Assembly: GCF_000300515.1 (NCBI RefSeq)
Contig: NZ_AMSI01000007.1
Coordinates: forward strand, 1 to 64,000
Reading direction: 5' to 3'
DNA: 64,000 nt
DNA from: Nitratireductor indicus C115
Lineage (GTDB): Bacteria; Pseudomonadota; Alphaproteobacteria; Rhizobiales; Rhizobiaceae
Positions 1-8,866 of the stretch are shown here, in pieces; within the stretch, counting starts at the first letter, position 1, and every line of letters starts with the position of its first letter. Under the pieces are notes generated by a model. The model worked only from the letters and a program-made list of their open reading frames with translations, had not been told where the DNA came from and made no database searches. The position numbers and the translations under genes were made by a program.

Positions 1-32
1 TCCTCTTGTCCCGTCTCGTAAGCAAACGTCAT
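1..32 (-). CDS. possible 5' end of a gene running off the left edge
   Basis: An ATG on the minus strand at 32 is preceded by a GGAG motif eight bases upstream and stays open to the window edge (first residues MTFAYETGQE). It would follow the cupin gene in the same direction. Ten codons are too few to recognise a family. A second ATG about 22 bases further upstream, in another frame, is also open, so the start is uncertain. Confidence 0.3.
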   Translation of the reverse strand, partial: MTFAYETGQE

Positions 33-172
33 TTCCAGATCTCCGGATGGTCATTCTCCGCTCACGCGGACAGACGCTCCCGTGGCGGCGCGCGGCCACC
101 GCGAAAATGCCTGAAACTTGGAGCAAACCGGTGAGGTTCTGGCAGATGTCCCGCACCGGCGCTTCGATGCGA

Positions 173-538
173 TCAGTCGTCCGTGACCGGTGCCGACACC
201 ACAATGAAGGTCAGCTGCTCCAGCCCCGTATTCTCGATGCCATGCCAGGTGCCCGGAGCGATGAAGATCACGTCGTTCTTGCGCACGACGCGCTTTTCGC
301 CATCCAGTTCCATCAGCCCCTCGCCATCGAGAATGTGATAGACCTGCTCCTGCACCTTGTGCACGTGCCGCTCCACATAGGCCATCGGCGCGTAGGTGGA
401 GATGCGATAGTCGAGCTGCTGCGATCCCGTTGTGGAGGGATGGGCAAGCGCCTTGGAAAGTGCGCCGCCGAAATGCGCGGGAAACTGCTGCCACGGCTCT
501 TCGGCAATGTTGCGGATGACGGATTTGCGTTCAGTCAT
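173..538 (-). CDS. single-domain cupin protein
   Basis: A 121-residue one-domain cupin. The two conserved motifs are visible: a first motif around H58/H60 (ERHVHKVQEQVYHIL) followed by a glycine-rich turn (DGEG), and a second motif near residues 84-98 containing APGTWHGIEN. Such small cupins bind a metal ion in a beta-barrel and act as isomerases, dioxygenases or sugar-acid-binding enzymes; nothing here fixes the reaction. There is no signal peptide, so it is cytoplasmic. It starts 30 bp after the stop of the TPP enzyme, with AAGGAC as ribosome site, and is probably the third gene of the flavoprotein-TPP enzyme-cupin operon. Confidence 0.85.
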   Translation of the reverse strand: MTERKSVIRNIAEEPWQQFPAHFGGALSKALAHPSTTGSQQLDYRISTYAPMAYVERHVHKVQEQVYHILDGEGLMELDGEKRVVRKNDVIFIAPGTWHGIENTGLEQLTFIVVSAPVTDD

Positions 539-568
539 GATCTTGTCCTTGAAAGCTGTTTGCAGGCG

Positions 569-2350
569 TCATTCGGGCTGCCAGGCAGCGCCGAAAGCCG
601 GTTCCTTGGGCTGCAGCGGTGGCAGGGTCCATGAGCCGGTTGCAGGCGGGCGGATATTCGCATCGACATGCACATCGATCAGTGCCGGCCGACCGAGCTT
701 GACGGCTTCTTCCAGCGTGGCAGCGAAATCCTCCGACCGGGTAACGGTGAAGCCGGCGACGCCGGAGGCCCGCGCCCAGGCCGCAAAGTCCGGGTTATAG
801 GGTTCCGCGTTCGGCCCCTGATAAAAGGCCGTGCCGTATTCCCGGCCCTCGAAATAGCCATATTGAAGGTCGCGGATCGCGCCCCAGGCGAAGTTGTTCC
901 ACACCACCCAGACAACAGGAATGTTGTATTCAACCGCCGTGCACAGCACATGCGGCACCATGGTGAAGCCGCCATCGCCGCAGATCGACACGCACACACG
1001 ATCAGGCGCTGCAAGCTTGGCGCCGAGGATCGCGCTCGGGCCGAAGCCCATGCCCGAATAGCCCCATGAGTTCAGCATGTTTTGCGGGCCGCGCGCTTTC
1101 CAGAACTGCATGAACCAGTTGTGATGGATACCGGCATCGAAGGACAGGATCGCGTCGTGCGGCAGCACTTTCTGGCAATCGGCAACGATGCGCTCCGGTC
1201 TGATCGGCGTCTGGTGAGCCGTGAAGCCGGGGGCCACGAAGGCCTCCCATTCCTGGCGCCAGCCCGCAATCTGCTCCAGCCAGTCCTGAAGGCGCGGAGT
1301 CTTCTGAATGCCGCGCGCATCGAGTTCCGCCAGAACCTGGCGAAGGAAGGTCCGGGCGTCGGCCAGCACGGCAAGATCAGGCGTATAGTTTCGGGTGAGT
1401 TCGGCGTGATCGAGATCCACGTGCACCAGACGCGTCTTCGGGAAATTCCACGAATAACCCGGTCGCCAGCTCGATGCTGAACGGTCGTCGAAACGCGCCC
1501 CGACGGCAAGAACGAAATCGGAATGACGCCCCGCCTGGTTCGCCTGGTAGGCACCGTTGCGTCCGATGAAGCCGAGAGACAACGGGTCTTCCATGTCGAT
1601 CGTGCCCATGCCGTTCGGCGACGAGATCACCGGCACGCTGAGGCGCTGCGCAAGTTCCGTAAGTTCAGGACCGCCCTCCGAAAGGGCCATGCCGTGGCCG
1701 ACGAAGAGTACGGGACGTTCGGCCGCGATGAGCCAGTCCACCGTCTGGCTGATGTCTTCGGGGCTGGCGCCCGGGCGCCTCGTGCCAAAGGCGCTTCCGG
1801 CAACTTCGGGCTCTAGTTCTGCCTCTTCCTGGAAGAGGTTGTAGGGTATGTCGAGATTTACGGGGCCGGGACGTCCCGTAGTCATCGTCGCGCAAGCCTG
1901 GCGGATCATCAGGGGAAGCATTTCGACGCGCGAAGGCTGGAAGCTGCGCTTCACGACCGGACGGATGACGGAATTGAAATCCGCCTGGTGATGCATTGTC
2001 AGTTCCTGGAACGGCGCCCGGTTGAACTGTTGCGTCGGCACGTTGGCGGTAATCGACAGAATGGCCGAGCTATCGGTCTGAGCCACGGCGAGACCCATGA
2101 TCTGGTTGCAGGACCCCGGCCCCGTCGAGGTGAGCGTCGCCGCCACCTTGTGCGAAACGCGGAAATAGGCGTCCGCCATATGCACGGCTGTCTGCTCGTG
2201 CCGGGGTGAAATCATCTCCACCTCGTCGCGGACATCGTAGAGGCAATCGATGAGCCCGACGGTTCCGTGTCCGCAGACACCGAAGACGTAGGGTATCTTC
2301 TCGCGCACAAGCGCTTCGGCGATGTAGGTGCCGCCCTTCTGTTTCACCAT
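569..2350 (-). CDS. TPP-dependent acetolactate-synthase-like enzyme
   Basis: A 593-residue member of the thiamine diphosphate family of acetolactate synthase, glyoxylate carboligase and benzoylformate decarboxylase. The N-terminal PYR domain carries the catalytic glutamate (E52 in SPRHEQTAVHMADAY), and the C-terminal PP domain has the cofactor motif from GDG near 458 to NN near 486. The central domain looks complete. I chose the ATG at 2350 because AGAGGAAA precedes it and the conserved part begins there; 25 more codons are open upstream. It lies 13 bp after the flavoprotein gene. No ilvN-like small subunit is near, so a catabolic 2-oxo-acid carboligase or decarboxylase is likelier than valine synthesis. 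Substrate unknown. Confidence 0.85.
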   Translation of the reverse strand: MVKQKGGTYIAEALVREKIPYVFGVCGHGTVGLIDCLYDVRDEVEMISPRHEQTAVHMADAYFRVSHKVAATLTSTGPGSCNQIMGLAVAQTDSSAILSITANVPTQQFNRAPFQELTMHHQADFNSVIRPVVKRSFQPSRVEMLPLMIRQACATMTTGRPGPVNLDIPYNLFQEEAELEPEVAGSAFGTRRPGASPEDISQTVDWLIAAERPVLFVGHGMALSEGGPELTELAQRLSVPVISSPNGMGTIDMEDPLSLGFIGRNGAYQANQAGRHSDFVLAVGARFDDRSASSWRPGYSWNFPKTRLVHVDLDHAELTRNYTPDLAVLADARTFLRQVLAELDARGIQKTPRLQDWLEQIAGWRQEWEAFVAPGFTAHQTPIRPERIVADCQKVLPHDAILSFDAGIHHNWFMQFWKARGPQNMLNSWGYSGMGFGPSAILGAKLAAPDRVCVSICGDGGFTMVPHVLCTAVEYNIPVVWVVWNNFAWGAIRDLQYGYFEGREYGTAFYQGPNAEPYNPDFAAWARASGVAGFTVTRSEDFAATLEEAVKLGRPALIDVHVDANIRPPATGSWTLPPLQPKEPAFGAAWQPE

Positions 2351-2363
2351 CGTTTCCTCTCGT

Positions 2364-4100
2364 TCATTCTTGTGTTCCGACCTGCGCCTGACCAAAAGCC
2401 GCATGTTTTGCGACGCGCCAGCCAAAGGTCATGCCCTGCCCGATCTGGGCACCGGCTCCCGGATATTCGCCGGCAAAGCAGGACTGCATGTCGTTTCCAG
2501 CCACATAAAGGCCGGCAATCGCTTGTCCGTCCCCATCCAGAACCTCACCGTCGGCACTGGCTGCCAGTCCACGGCTGGTGCCGAGCGGCGTTGGCCAGAG
2601 CGCGACAGCGTAGAGGTCGCCTGTACCCACCGGGCCGAGACAGGGATTTGCAAAACCGCGCGAGGCGTCGCCATTGGAGCGCTGATACGCCGTTTCACCG
2701 CGCCCGAATTCAGTGTCCCTGCCAGCTCTCGCCATCTCGTTGAAATGCCGGACCGTCTCAGCCAGTGCGGGCGCGGGAACGTTGATTTCACCGGCAAGCG
2801 CAGCCAGATTCGCGCCATGCTTCAAATAGCCCGACTTGATATAGGCCTTGAGGCTCGGAGTACGGGGACGAATGACACCAAAGCCATAACGGCGAATGAA
2901 GTCGCGATCCGCGATCAGCCAGCAGGGTACCGCTGAGGCACCGTGAGCGTAAACGCCCCGGCAGAAATCATGATAGCTCATCGCTTCATTCGTGAAGCGC
3001 TTGCCCGCCTGATCGACGGCAATTGAACCCGGCTTTCCCCGGTCGAGCGCGATATGAGGGTAAACGGCAAGGCCGCCATCAGGCCGCGACCACAGTGAAG
3101 ACGGGAACCACATCGCATTGTCGATGCCCGAAGCTCCAAGAACACCGCCGGCAGCGATACCGAGATCGATTGTCGTTCCCCGTGCGAAGGGGCTTGCCGG
3201 CGTGTACTGCGGTGTCGGCCTGGGTAATTCGGCACGGCGCTTTTCCGGGTCGGAGGGAAACCCGCCGCCGGCAAGCACAACTCCGCGCCTCGCCTTCAGA
3301 GCGAATGTGCGCCCGGCAAGTGTGCCGGAAACGCCGGTAACTTGCCCATCCTTCCCGGCGAGCGTGTCCACATGCGCGCTTTCATAAATCAGCCCGCCGC
3401 GCGAAACGATTCCATGGACGAGGCGCGCAATGAGCGCATTGCCCATGACAAGCCGTGTGCCGCGATGATGACGCAGGCGGTCCCGTGCATGGCGCAAGAC
3501 CAGCCCTGCCCCTTCCAGAAGAGCGGAAGGCGAACGATCCGCACGGATTAGCCGTTGCGCTTCGGCACGGGTGACCATCATGCCGCCAAAAACAGTGAGC
3601 TCCCGAATGGGATCGGCAATCAGCGGGAACCAGTTTCCCAACTGCCGGCCATCGAAGGCCGCCGGCTCCAGCGGCCGCCCGCCGAGGGCCGCTCCGGGCA
3701 GATCGCTGCGATAGTCGGGAGCGCTCAGATAGGGCCGGAAAGCGACCCCTGCCCGCGCTTCGAGATCGGCCTGCATGGCGGGAGCTGCATCGAGAAAAGC
3801 TTCCCAGGGCGCACGCGGACCGATGTTACCGACGAGTGCTTCGAGATATTGTTCCGCCGCTTCCCGGTCCGGGCCGAAGCCGGCTGCATGCATCAGCGCA
3901 TTGTCGGGCACCCAGACGGTTCCCGAAGACCGCGCCGACGTTCCGCCGAGAACCGGGGCAACTTCGAGCACCACCACTTTCAGGCCGTCGAGAATGGCCG
4001 TCAAAGCCGCTGTAAGACCAGCAGCACCTGAACCGAGCACGACGAGATCGGCTTCGCCCACACTGTCCAATGCGGGGCGTGTCCCGGGGTCAGCGAGCAT
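2364..4100 (-). CDS. FAD-dependent dehydrogenase, KstD / fumarate-reductase flavoprotein family
   Basis: A 578-residue flavoprotein. The N-terminus has the FAD-binding Rossmann motif (VVLGSGAAGLTAALTA, about residues 20-36), then a GGTSARSSG segment, and the C-terminus has the second FAD contact (YVAGNDMQS) and an EYPGAGAQIGQG motif typical of 3-ketosteroid delta-1-dehydrogenase-like proteins. These enzymes introduce or reduce a C-C double bond next to a carbonyl. The start at 4100 has GGGGAGAGG in front. It is the first gene of a three-gene minus-strand operon (with the TPP enzyme and the cupin), divergent from the GntR regulator. A steroid substrate is not implied; the neighbours point to a small organic acid. 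No signal peptide. Confidence 0.8.
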   Translation of the reverse strand: MLADPGTRPALDSVGEADLVVLGSGAAGLTAALTAILDGLKVVVLEVAPVLGGTSARSSGTVWVPDNALMHAAGFGPDREAAEQYLEALVGNIGPRAPWEAFLDAAPAMQADLEARAGVAFRPYLSAPDYRSDLPGAALGGRPLEPAAFDGRQLGNWFPLIADPIRELTVFGGMMVTRAEAQRLIRADRSPSALLEGAGLVLRHARDRLRHHRGTRLVMGNALIARLVHGIVSRGGLIYESAHVDTLAGKDGQVTGVSGTLAGRTFALKARRGVVLAGGGFPSDPEKRRAELPRPTPQYTPASPFARGTTIDLGIAAGGVLGASGIDNAMWFPSSLWSRPDGGLAVYPHIALDRGKPGSIAVDQAGKRFTNEAMSYHDFCRGVYAHGASAVPCWLIADRDFIRRYGFGVIRPRTPSLKAYIKSGYLKHGANLAALAGEINVPAPALAETVRHFNEMARAGRDTEFGRGETAYQRSNGDASRGFANPCLGPVGTGDLYAVALWPTPLGTSRGLAASADGEVLDGDGQAIAGLYVAGNDMQSCFAGEYPGAGAQIGQGMTFGWRVAKHAAFGQAQVGTQE

Positions 4101-4325
4101 ACGCGCCTCTCCCCGGGCACAGAGCGCGCCTTGATGCCAGGCGCAGCGTTATCTCCTCGAATTTCCGCATAATTCCTTCGCTCCGGTCGCAATGACCGGG
4201 CATCTCCTCGTCTTGTCGGGCCTGTTTAATCGCAAAACCGACCGGCTGCCCAATACCGCTTTCTTTGGACGCCATAGGATCGAACTATACCCCTTCTACA
4301 TCGCTTGACCGGGAAATGCATCCTA

Positions 4326-4345
4326 ATGTATGCAAATGGATACAT
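4326..4345. promoter_or_regulatory. candidate GntR operator (ATGTAT-N8-ATACAT)
   Basis: A perfect 6-bp inverted repeat, ATGTAT and ATACAT separated by 8 bases, lies 17 bp before the start of the GntR regulator in the divergent intergenic region. FCD-type GntR regulators often bind short AT-rich repeats close to their own start, so autoregulation and control of both divergent operons is a reasonable inference. No footprint evidence. Confidence 0.45.
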
Positions 4346-4362
4346 AAAACCGAGAGCGCGCG

Positions 4363-5022
4363 ATGACAACTTCCGAACGGGATACTCCTCAGGGTGAACA
4401 GGCCTATCAGAGCCTGATCGACGCCATCGCGAAGGGAGAGCTTCCTCCCGGCACGCGTCTACGGGAAGTCGAGCTTTCCGAACGTCTCGGCCTGTCGCGC
4501 ACCCCCGTTCGCGAAGCATTGCGCGCGCTGGAAGCTGACGGCATCGTCCACCACCAGCCTCGCCAGGGCGCGGTGGTGCGCCAGCTCGACCACGCCGAAG
4601 TGATGGAGCTCTACGAGATGCGGGCGGTGCTCGAAGGCACTGCCGCGCGCCTGGCCGCACGCATGGCCTCCGAAGTGGAATTGCGGGCCCTGACCGCGCT
4701 CAACGACGATTTTGCCTCTGCCAAGGACCCTGCCATTGCTGCGGGTATAAACCGGCGTTTCCACCGCGCTCTTTTCGGCGCCGCACGCAACCGTTTCCTG
4801 ACCCGCGCCGTCGAAGGCCTTGAAAAGACCCTCCTCATCCTCGGCCCCACAACCATGCTGCTGGAGACCAGGGTCAAGGAAGCGGCCGCCGAACACACAG
4901 CCATCATCGAGGCGCTGCAAGCCCGAAACGGCCCTGAGGCCGAATTGCTGATGCGCAACCATATCGAGGCCGCGCAGCTGAGCCGTCTGCGACTGCGCGA
5001 TACCGCCAGTCCCACGGCCTGA
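4363..5022 (+). CDS. GntR-family regulator, FadR/FCD subfamily
   Basis: A 219-residue regulator with an N-terminal winged helix (residues about 12-75; LREVELSERLGLSRTPVREA is the typical recognition-helix region) and a C-terminal all-helical FCD ligand domain (about 85-210) with the INRRFHRALF segment that usually supplies metal-binding residues. FCD members sense small carboxylates and usually repress adjacent genes. It sits between two divergent operons and is followed 51 bp later by tcuA, so it probably controls tcuA-tcuB, perhaps also the flavoprotein operon. In Salmonella the tcu genes are controlled by a LysR protein (TcuR), so the regulator type differs here. Confidence 0.9.
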   Translation: MTTSERDTPQGEQAYQSLIDAIAKGELPPGTRLREVELSERLGLSRTPVREALRALEADGIVHHQPRQGAVVRQLDHAEVMELYEMRAVLEGTAARLAARMASEVELRALTALNDDFASAKDPAIAAGINRRFHRALFGAARNRFLTRAVEGLEKTLLILGPTTMLLETRVKEAAAEHTAIIEALQARNGPEAELLMRNHIEAAQLSRLRLRDTASPTA

Positions 5023-5073
5023 CGGCTCGTTCACACAATGACAATGCCACGCAGCAGGAAGGAGAAGGTCCTT

Positions 5074-6480
5074 ATGCGCAGCCCGACGCCCCCGCGGGGC
5101 AAACCCTGGGATGTCCTTGTGGTGGGAGGCGGCAATGCCGCGCTCTGCGCCGCCATCACCGCCGCCGAAGCCGGCTGTTCCGTCCTGATACTGGAAGGCG
5201 CGCCCAAGCCTTATCGCGGCGGAAACAGCCGCCACACGCGTAACTTCCGCTGCATGCATCGCGGCCCCATGTCCGTTTTGACCGACGCATATGAGGAAGA
5301 AGAATATTTCAACGACCTTCTTCTTGTGACCAAGGGAAAGACTGACGAGAAGCTCGCCCGCCTCGTCATCGGCACATCGGAGGAATGTCTGCCGTGGATG
5401 ATCGCCCACGGTGTCCATTTCCAGCCTTCCCTCTCGGGCACTCTTTCTCTGTCGCGCACCAACGCCTTCTTCCTGGGTGGCGGGAAATCGCTGGTGAACG
5501 CCTATTACAACACTGCACAGGACCTTGGCGTCGCGGTCGTCTATGAGGCACAGGTGAAGCACATCCATCTCGATGGAGATCGTTTCACCCATGCGGATGT
5601 ATCCATTGAGGGCGGCCCGGTCGAGCAGATCGCAGCCAACAGCGTCGTGCTGGCCTCGGGCGGCTTCCAGTCTGATATTGAATGGCTGACACGCGCCTGG
5701 GGGCCGGCGGCGGCCAATTTTCTCATTCGCGGCACGCCCTACAATCGCGGCGTCGTCCTGAAGGACATGATCGATCAGGGCTGCGAAAGCGTCGGTGATC
5801 CGACCCAGTGCCATTGCGTGGCCATCGATGGACGTGCACCGAAATATGACGGGGGCATCTGCACCCGCCTCGATTGCGTACCCTTTTCGGTGGTGGTCAA
5901 CAAGAATGGCGACCGCTTCTACGACGAAGGCGAGGACACCTGGCCGAAGCGCTATGCCATCTGGGGCAGGCTTGTTGCCGCGCAGCCGGAGCAAGTCGGA
6001 TTCTCGATCATCGATTCCAAGTCGATAGACCTTTTCATGCCATCCGTGTTTCCGCCCACGCAGGCTGATACGATGGAGGAACTGGCCGAAAAACTTGGCC
6101 TCGATCCCGCAAAGGTCGCCCGCACAGTCGCCGAATTCAACAACGCGTGCAGACCTGGAAATTTCCATCCGACCGAGCGCGACGGCATGGCCACCGAGGG
6201 CCTGGAGCCTCCGAAAACCAACTGGGCGCGCCCCATCGATAGACCACCCTTCTACGGTTATCAGCTCCGCCCTGGAGTGACCTTTACCTATCTCGGGCTA
6301 AAGGTCGACGAAACAGCCCGCGTGGAAGGGCCCGACGGACGGCTCGCCAATGTCTGGGCTGCCGGCGAAATCATGGCCGGCTCGATCCTCGGGCAAGGCT
6401 ATCTCGCCGGCTTCGGCATGACCATCGGAACAGTATTCGGACGTATCGCAGGTAGGGAGGCCGCAGCACATGTCGCTTGA
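5074..6480 (+). CDS. tcuA: FAD-dependent tricarballylate dehydrogenase TcuA
   Basis: A 468-residue flavoprotein that in the known system oxidises tricarballylate to cis-aconitate. The FAD-binding motif is at the N-terminus (VLVVGGGNAALCAAITA), followed by the TcuA-like stretch RGGNSRHTRNFRC and a C-terminal IMAGSILGQGYLAGFGMT segment. I chose the ATG at 5074 because AAGGAGAAGG lies just upstream; an ATG at 5038 is also open but has no ribosome site. It overlaps tcuB by 11 bp, the arrangement expected for a dehydrogenase and its electron-transfer partner. The distant KstD-like flavoprotein on the other side of the regulator belongs to the same superfamily but is a different subgroup. Confidence 0.88.
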   Translation: MRSPTPPRGKPWDVLVVGGGNAALCAAITAAEAGCSVLILEGAPKPYRGGNSRHTRNFRCMHRGPMSVLTDAYEEEEYFNDLLLVTKGKTDEKLARLVIGTSEECLPWMIAHGVHFQPSLSGTLSLSRTNAFFLGGGKSLVNAYYNTAQDLGVAVVYEAQVKHIHLDGDRFTHADVSIEGGPVEQIAANSVVLASGGFQSDIEWLTRAWGPAAANFLIRGTPYNRGVVLKDMIDQGCESVGDPTQCHCVAIDGRAPKYDGGICTRLDCVPFSVVVNKNGDRFYDEGEDTWPKRYAIWGRLVAAQPEQVGFSIIDSKSIDLFMPSVFPPTQADTMEELAEKLGLDPAKVARTVAEFNNACRPGNFHPTERDGMATEGLEPPKTNWARPIDRPPFYGYQLRPGVTFTYLGLKVDETARVEGPDGRLANVWAAGEIMAGSILGQGYLAGFGMTIGTVFGRIAGREAAAHVA

Positions 6481-7564
6481 TCAGCTTGATGCCAAGCCGC
6501 TTGGGCCGGCCATGGCCGAGGCCCATCGACAACTCGAGATATGCAATGCCTGCCGCTATTGCGAAGGCTTCTGCTCGGTTTTTCCCGCCATGATGCGGCA
6601 AAAGACCTTTGCCGAAGGCGATCTCAACCATATGGCAAATCTGTGCCACAACTGCCGGGGTTGTTATTACTCCTGCCAGTATACGCCGCCGCATGAGTTC
6701 GAACTGAATCTGCCCGCGATCCTCGCGGAAGTGCGCCAGGAAAGCTGGGAGAGCTATATCCGCCCACACGCCCTGTCGAAGGCCTTTCATGAGCATGGCT
6801 TTGCAATGGCCCTCGCAGCGGCAATCTTCATCGGCATCCTGTTCTGGGTCGCCTCGACCGCCGGCGCCGACCCTTCGGCCGGTTTCTACGCGCATCTAGC
6901 GCACAACCTCATGGTTGCGATCTTCGCACCGGCCTTTCTTGCGCCGCTTGCCATCATCGCTCTGGGTCTGCGCGACTACTGGCGCGACACAGGAGGTCGC
7001 TGGCCCTCCATCGCTGACCTGAAAAGCGCCTTCGGCTCGGTCGCCAAGATGAAAAACCTTTCCGGCGGCCATGGCGAAGGCTGCAACTTCGAGCGTGAGG
7101 ACCGGTACACGAATGCACGGCGCTACGCTCATCAGGCCGTTCTGTGGGGCTTTCTGCTCTGCTTCCTGTCCACATCCAGCGCCACGCTCATGCATTATTT
7201 CATGAACTGGCCCGCACCCTACGGCCTGCTGACGCCACCGAAACTGTTTGGCCTTTCCGGCGGCGTGCTCCTCACGCTGGGCGCAATCGAGATGATCCGC
7301 CTCAAGCTCAAGGCAGATCCTGAATTGAGCGCAAAGCGTGTGTGGCGGGGCGAATTCGCATTCACCGCCCTGCTTGGCCTCACCGCTCTTTCAGGACTTC
7401 TGCTCTATATCGCGACGGGCACAGCCGCTGTGCGCCCTCTCCTCGCCTTCCATCTGGGTTGCGTGCTGACACTCTTCCTCATGATGCCCTATACAAAGAT
7501 GGTACATGGCTTCTTCCGGCTGTCTGCGCTCATCATCGAAGCCCAGAAATCAGGCGGGAAATAA
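6470..7564 (+). CDS. tcuB: tricarballylate utilisation protein TcuB (iron-sulphur membrane protein)
   Basis: A 364-residue protein with two cysteine clusters near the N-terminus (CNACRYCEGFC at about 23-33 and CHNCRGCYYSC at about 61-71), which fit two 4Fe-4S clusters, followed by about six hydrophobic segments. TcuB passes electrons from reduced TcuA flavin to the quinone pool. Conserved histidines in the membrane part (for example HALSKAFHEHG) could hold haem, but I cannot show this. It is translationally coupled to tcuA. The length matches the family. Confidence 0.88.
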   Translation: MSLDQLDAKPLGPAMAEAHRQLEICNACRYCEGFCSVFPAMMRQKTFAEGDLNHMANLCHNCRGCYYSCQYTPPHEFELNLPAILAEVRQESWESYIRPHALSKAFHEHGFAMALAAAIFIGILFWVASTAGADPSAGFYAHLAHNLMVAIFAPAFLAPLAIIALGLRDYWRDTGGRWPSIADLKSAFGSVAKMKNLSGGHGEGCNFEREDRYTNARRYAHQAVLWGFLLCFLSTSSATLMHYFMNWPAPYGLLTPPKLFGLSGGVLLTLGAIEMIRLKLKADPELSAKRVWRGEFAFTALLGLTALSGLLLYIATGTAAVRPLLAFHLGCVLTLFLMMPYTKMVHGFFRLSALIIEAQKSGGK

Positions 7565-7583
7565 AGGCAACAACGGGCATCCC

Positions 7584-7667
7584 ATGAATGAGCGCGCGGC
7601 ACGGATAGCCATTGGCCGCATGACGGCCATGCCGGTTGCAGGCATGGCCGGGCAGGCCGCCCAATGA
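7584..7667 (+). CDS. possible 27-codon leader peptide before the MFS gene
   Basis: A short frame (MNERAARIAIGRM...) fills the 99-bp gap between tcuB and the MFS gene, and its TGA overlaps the MFS ATG (ATGA at 7664-7667). This is the geometry of translational coupling. There is no clear ribosome site before its ATG and no recognisable similarity, so it may be chance. Confidence 0.2.
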   Translation: MNERAARIAIGRMTAMPVAGMAGQAAQ

Positions 7668-8866
7668 GTTCCGTGGATGGAAGCGCTGCAGAGCTCGAAA
7701 AAGGCAATGTTGCCGCCGTCATCTACGGGTGGAGCGCCATCTTCATCGGTGTCGGCCTCGGGCGTTTTGCCTTTACCCCGCTCATTCCAGTACTGATCGA
7801 AGCTGGCTGGTACGACCCGGCCCAGGCGAAGATGCTGGGCGCCTACGGCCTGGTCGGTTATCTCTGCGGTGGGGTCGTAACGCCCTTTCTTGCCCGGCAG
7901 ATACCGGTGCGCAGCCTGGGCATAGCCTCCGCCCTGATTGTGCTGGCGAGCTTCATCTTCTGCATCTTTCCCATCGCCTATCCCTGGGCGGCGCTGTGGC
8001 GTTTCCTGGCCGGTGCTGCGGGGGCGATCCTGATGATCGCCTGCACCTCGGCGGCCAATGCACGCCTCGTCAGAGGTGGCCGCGCCATCTGGTCGGGCCT
8101 CCCCTTCGTGGGAGTTGGAAGCGGCGCCGTCATCGCAGCCATCCTGATGCCGCTCTTCGCAGACACGCCCGTCGAATGGCAGGGTCTCGCGATCACCGTC
8201 TTCTGCGTGCTTGCGGTCGCCATTCATCTGTGGACGGCGGCCCGGCTCGGAACCATGGAAACGCGCTCCCGCAAGCAGAGAGTGCCGCGCGCCGCACCCG
8301 GCCGCCACCGCGCGCTTCTTTGGGCATTGCTTGCCTATGGCTGCGATGGTTTCGGCATGACGCCGCATTCGGTCTATCTGGTAGATTACGCCACACGCGA
8401 AGTGGGACTTTCCAATGCCTCTGGCGCCCTCATCTGGGCAGGGTTCGGTGTCGGCGCGCTGCTTGGCCCCTTTCTGGCCATACGCATCGGGTCGCAACGC
8501 ATTGGCTGGGCCTTTGCGTTCAAGGCCCTGGCCATCGCCCTTGTGGTGACGATCCACGATCCATGGCTCTTCACCCTGTCGAGTTTTTGCGTGGGGCTGG
8601 CCACACCCGGCATCGCCGTCATGCTGTCGGGCTTCATTCAGGCGGCAGGGGGGGCGGAGCGCCACATTCGGTATTGGGCGAATGCCACGACCACCTTCGC
8701 TTTCGCTCAAGCCATCGGCGGCCTTGCGGTTTCCCGTGTGAGCCAATTTGCCGACAGCTATCAGCCGGCATTCGCACTGGGCGCCGCTATCATGGCCTTC
8801 GGCTTTGTGGCAATCCTTTACGCTGGCAGGATTCTACGCGACAGCACTTCACAGGGAAGCGCCTAG
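7664..8866 (+). CDS. YbfB/YjiJ-type MFS transporter
   Basis: A 400-residue membrane protein with about twelve hydrophobic segments. The start (YGWSAIFIGVGLGRFAFTPLIP) carries the G-x-G-R-F-A-F/Y-T-P-L-x-P signature of the YbfB/YjiJ branch of the major facilitator superfamily. Substrates of this branch are poorly known. Downstream of tcuB in the same direction, it is the obvious candidate for tricarballylate or citrate-like acid uptake, replacing the TcuC carrier of enterobacteria; this is inference from position. Its last 18 bp overlap the end of the convergent HMG-CoA lyase gene. Confidence 0.82.
   Translation: MSSVDGSAAELEKGNVAAVIYGWSAIFIGVGLGRFAFTPLIPVLIEAGWYDPAQAKMLGAYGLVGYLCGGVVTPFLARQIPVRSLGIASALIVLASFIFCIFPIAYPWAALWRFLAGAAGAILMIACTSAANARLVRGGRAIWSGLPFVGVGSGAVIAAILMPLFADTPVEWQGLAITVFCVLAVAIHLWTAARLGTMETRSRKQRVPRAAPGRHRALLWALLAYGCDGFGMTPHSVYLVDYATREVGLSNASGALIWAGFGVGALLGPFLAIRIGSQRIGWAFAFKALAIALVVTIHDPWLFTLSSFCVGLATPGIAVMLSGFIQAAGGAERHIRYWANATTTFAFAQAIGGLAVSRVSQFADSYQPAFALGAAIMAFGFVAILYAGRILRDSTSQGSA

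Noticed and set aside
7550-8746. A 398-codon minus-strand frame opposite the MFS gene
   Set aside because: The plus strand encodes a typical twelve-span transporter. The minus-strand product is very hydrophilic and repetitive in charge, as expected from the complement of membrane-protein codons.
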